Positions 5,789 to 7,636 of a DNA stretch of 7,636 nucleotides are shown here, piece by piece (within the stretch, counting starts at the first letter, position 1; every line of letters begins with the position of its first letter). The position numbers and the translations under genes are program-made. The notes beneath the pieces are model-generated. The model was not told the DNA's origin, searched no databases, and worked only from the letters and a program-made list of their open reading frames with translations. Origin of the DNA: CADEDV01 sp036374495 (lineage in GTDB: Bacteria; Bacteroidota; Bacteroidia; Chitinophagales; Chitinophagaceae); the NCBI GenBank assembly GCA_965652975.1, contig CBFGYO010000173.1, positions 1 through 7,636 of the forward strand, read 5' to 3'.

Positions 5789-6472
5789 TTGCCTTTTAAT
5801 ACTGCTATACTGGAACTGCAAAAGCGAATCGCTTTGTATGAAGACATGAGCTCATACGAAAAGCTGTACCAGCTTATGTTTGAGCCGCTACATAAATTTT
5901 CATATTCTATCGTCAAGTCGGAAGAAGCAGCAGAAGAAATCGTTTCAGATGTCTTTATCAAGATATGGCAAATCAGGAGCAGGCTGATGGAAATAGAAAA
6001 CCTGAAAGTGTATTTATTTACCATAGCCAAGAACTTTTCCATTAATTATTTACACAAGCATTACAAGAATATTCCCTACAGCATTGATGAATTGGATATT
6101 GAACCGATCGTGGGCACGGGGAATCCTGAGGAACTTTATATATCCGGTGAAGTAATAGAAAGTATCCGTAAAGCGGTTCAGGAACTGCCGCCACAATGCC
6201 GCCTCATATTCCAGTTGGTGAAAGAAGACGGTCTTCGTTACAAAGAGGCCGCCGCAGTTCTCAATATTTCCGCACTTACCGTTCGCAACCAGCTTGCCAT
6301 TGCCGTCCGGCGTATCGCTTCTGTATTGCCGGCTTATCAGCAACAAGTAATCAATACGGTTTCACGCGGCGTACGCAACGATTTCCCGACGACGCGTCGA
6401 GTAAAAAAACTATTGTCACCCTTTGCGTCGCAAAAAATCGCCGCGGTCGCCGCGAGAAACCTGGTCCGGTAA
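5789..6472 (+). CDS. ECF RNA polymerase sigma factor, FecI-like (sigma-70 family)
   Basis: This protein directs RNA polymerase to promoters controlled by a surface signal, and is normally held by the FecR-type protein encoded next. Region 2 covers about residues 22-92, with the core-binding and -10 helices in AEEIVSDVFIKIWQIRSRL (48-66) and YLFTIAKNFSINYLHKH (75-91). A linker (93-125) follows. Region 4 (about 127-180) has LPPQCRLIFQLVKEDGLRYK and the helix-turn-helix EAAAVLNISALTVRNQLAIA. The start is uncertain. An in-frame TGA at 5783-5785 blocks any start further upstream, and the first ATG is at 5846 (codon 20). However, residues 8-20 (LELQKRIALYEDM) look like family sequence, so TTG at 5789 is preferred. 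Oddly, the protein runs about 45 residues past region 4 as a basic tail written in CpG-rich codons. An 8-T run follows the stop. Confidence 0.93.
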   Translation: MPFNTAILELQKRIALYEDMSSYEKLYQLMFEPLHKFSYSIVKSEEAAEEIVSDVFIKIWQIRSRLMEIENLKVYLFTIAKNFSINYLHKHYKNIPYSIDELDIEPIVGTGNPEELYISGEVIESIRKAVQELPPQCRLIFQLVKEDGLRYKEAAAVLNISALTVRNQLAIAVRRIASVLPAYQQQVINTVSRGVRNDFPTTRRVKKLLSPFASQKIAAVAARNLVR

Positions 6473-6540
6473 ATTTTTTTTCTTACACTTTGGTACATAC
6501 CCACCAATCCTCCTGTCTTTATAGGTACAGCAGCAACATT

Positions 6541-7636
6541 ATGAATCAGGATCGTTTTTGGGAATTAGTAAGTGTAAAATTAGCAGGCGAGGCCACGCCA
6601 GAAGAATTGGCCGAACTGGAAGCCTTTCTACAGGAAAATTCAGCGGAAGGCATCAGGCTGGAGAAGCTTCATGAGATTTGGGAAACCAGGCACCGGCCAC
6701 TGGTTTCGCAAAAAGAAGCCTTCAATCGTCATATGCAACGGCTCAGCAATCATTTATCCGAACCCGTATTGCAATACGAAAATCCCGACACCCCAGTACT
6801 GGAAACGGAAGTTATAGCCCAGCCAAAACGTAAATTCCGCACCCTTTACTTAGCGATGGCCACTGCTGCTGCCTTGCTGGCGATCTTCCTGTTCTATACA
6901 TTAAAAATTGAAAAACCTGATACAAAAGGAAATGCGCAAAATACAGTGAGCACAAAGCGCGGATCCAAATCGAAAGTGCAATTGCCCGATGGTACCCAGG
7001 TATGGTTGAATGCAGACAGTCGCATTACCTACAACGAGAACTTCCAGGGAGCACAACGCGAAGTAGAACTCACAGGCGAGGCTTTCTTTGATGTTGTTCG
7101 CGACGAAACCCGGCCATTCATCATCCACACATCTGCCATTGATGTAAAGGTGCTGGGAACATCCTTCAATGTAAGGTCGTATGCAGATGAAAAAAATACC
7201 GAAACGTCACTTATCCATGGTTCTATTGAAGTGACCCTGGTAAATAGTGCTGACAAGAAAAAGATCATACTCCGTCCCAACGACAAACTCATAGTAAATA
7301 ATAACGAAGCAAGGTTGATAGAAAAACAGGGATCCAAGTCGCATGTGCCCCTGCTTACACTGGTGAAGATAAACTATAAGAAAGCCGACAGTAGTGTTAT
7401 CGAAACGATGTGGGTTAAAAACAAACTTGCATTCGATGAGGAACCGCTCGAAGAAATAGCTTTAAAGATAGAACGCTGGTATGATGTAAAAGTGTCGATC
7501 ATGGATGAACATTTGAAAAGAGAACCTTATACGGGTACATTCGAACTGGAAACACTACCAGAAGTATTGGAAGCACTGAATGCTGGTGGTGATTTCAGGT
7601 ATTCGGTGAATAAGAAGGAAGTGAATATTTGGAAAT
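6541..7636 (+). CDS. FecR-family anti-sigma factor (3' end cut by window edge)
   Basis: This is the inner-membrane regulator that binds the sigma factor in the cytoplasm and reads a signal from an outer-membrane TonB-dependent receptor in the periplasm. ATG at 6541 opens 365 whole codons, and the last base of the window is a lone T, consistent with a stop immediately beyond. The cytoplasmic part (1-100) starts MNQDRFWELVSVKLAGEAT, the usual sigma-binding N-terminus. A transmembrane helix lies at about 101-121 after PKRKFR. The periplasmic FecR domain (about 137-233) has KVQLPDGTQVWLNADSRITY, VELTGEAFFDVVRD and VLGTSFNVRSY. A DUF4974-like C-terminal domain (about 296-365) has KLAFDEEPLEEIALKIERWY and YTGTFELETLPEVLEAL. 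It starts 68 bp after the sigma stop, in the same orientation. The expected partner is a SusC-like receptor gene downstream, outside the window. Confidence 0.95.
   Translation, partial: MNQDRFWELVSVKLAGEATPEELAELEAFLQENSAEGIRLEKLHEIWETRHRPLVSQKEAFNRHMQRLSNHLSEPVLQYENPDTPVLETEVIAQPKRKFRTLYLAMATAAALLAIFLFYTLKIEKPDTKGNAQNTVSTKRGSKSKVQLPDGTQVWLNADSRITYNENFQGAQREVELTGEAFFDVVRDETRPFIIHTSAIDVKVLGTSFNVRSYADEKNTETSLIHGSIEVTLVNSADKKKIILRPNDKLIVNNNEARLIEKQGSKSHVPLLTLVKINYKKADSSVIETMWVKNKLAFDEEPLEEIALKIERWYDVKVSIMDEHLKREPYTGTFELETLPEVLEALNAGGDFRYSVNKKEVNIWK

Noticed and set aside
5740..6346. Minus-strand open frames opposite the sigma factor
   Set aside because: They lie antisense to a clear ECF sigma factor and have no domain of their own.
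7029..7337. 102-codon minus-strand frame inside the FecR gene
   Set aside because: The plus strand has a complete FecR domain over these bases; the antisense product is Ser/Phe-rich shadow.

Overview
The window looks like ordinary chromosome of a Bacteroidota bacterium, probably of the Chitinophagaceae (Chitinophaga/Niastella-like). This rests on four things: the S1 protein tail; start codons with no Shine-Dalgarno sequence and TAnnTTTG-type -7 boxes upstream of several genes; a FecI-type sigma factor followed by a FecR anti-sigma factor with a DUF4974-like C-terminus; and moderate, AT-leaning base composition with A/T-rich gaps. The genus is an inference from remembered family resemblance, not from a search.

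Layout. 1-611 (+) is the 3' end of rpsA (ribosomal protein S1), closed by a strong GAAA-tetraloop terminator at 633-662. 661-1401 (-) is a secreted SIMPL-domain (DUF541/YggE-like) protein converging on rpsA. 1508-2275 (+) is a PlsC-type acyltransferase with altered catalytic motifs, diverging from the SIMPL gene. An AT-rich inverted repeat (2282-2353) separates it from a convergent hotdog-fold acyl-CoA thioesterase (2367-2882, -). The gap between the thioesterase and the divergent proline dehydrogenase gene (3029-4264, +) holds a cluster of TGCGTAGCTT repeats ending in a perfect 14-bp palindrome, framed by a -7-like box on each side. A 265-bp gap with small hairpins (4265-4529) leads to a single-pass membrane coiled-coil protein of unknown function (4530-5696, +). 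The last two genes are an ECF sigma factor (5789-6472, +) and its FecR-like anti-sigma factor (6541 to the window end, +), which is missing only its last base pairs.

How the genes fit together. The first half is a patchwork of single genes in alternating orientation: translation, envelope, lipid acyl transfer, acyl-CoA hydrolysis and proline catabolism. There is no convincing operon in it. The acyltransferase and the thioesterase both act on acyl groups, but they are convergent and so not co-transcribed. The last two genes form a cell-surface signalling pair. In this phylum such pairs usually precede a SusC-like TonB-dependent receptor, which would lie just beyond the right edge.

I found no tRNA, rRNA, CRISPR array, insertion sequence or obvious mobile island. 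Nothing here is clearly a new biological system. The best leads are the repeat cluster at 2912-2995, the non-canonical PlsC motifs, the orphan coiled-coil protein, and the CpG-rich basic tail of the sigma factor.
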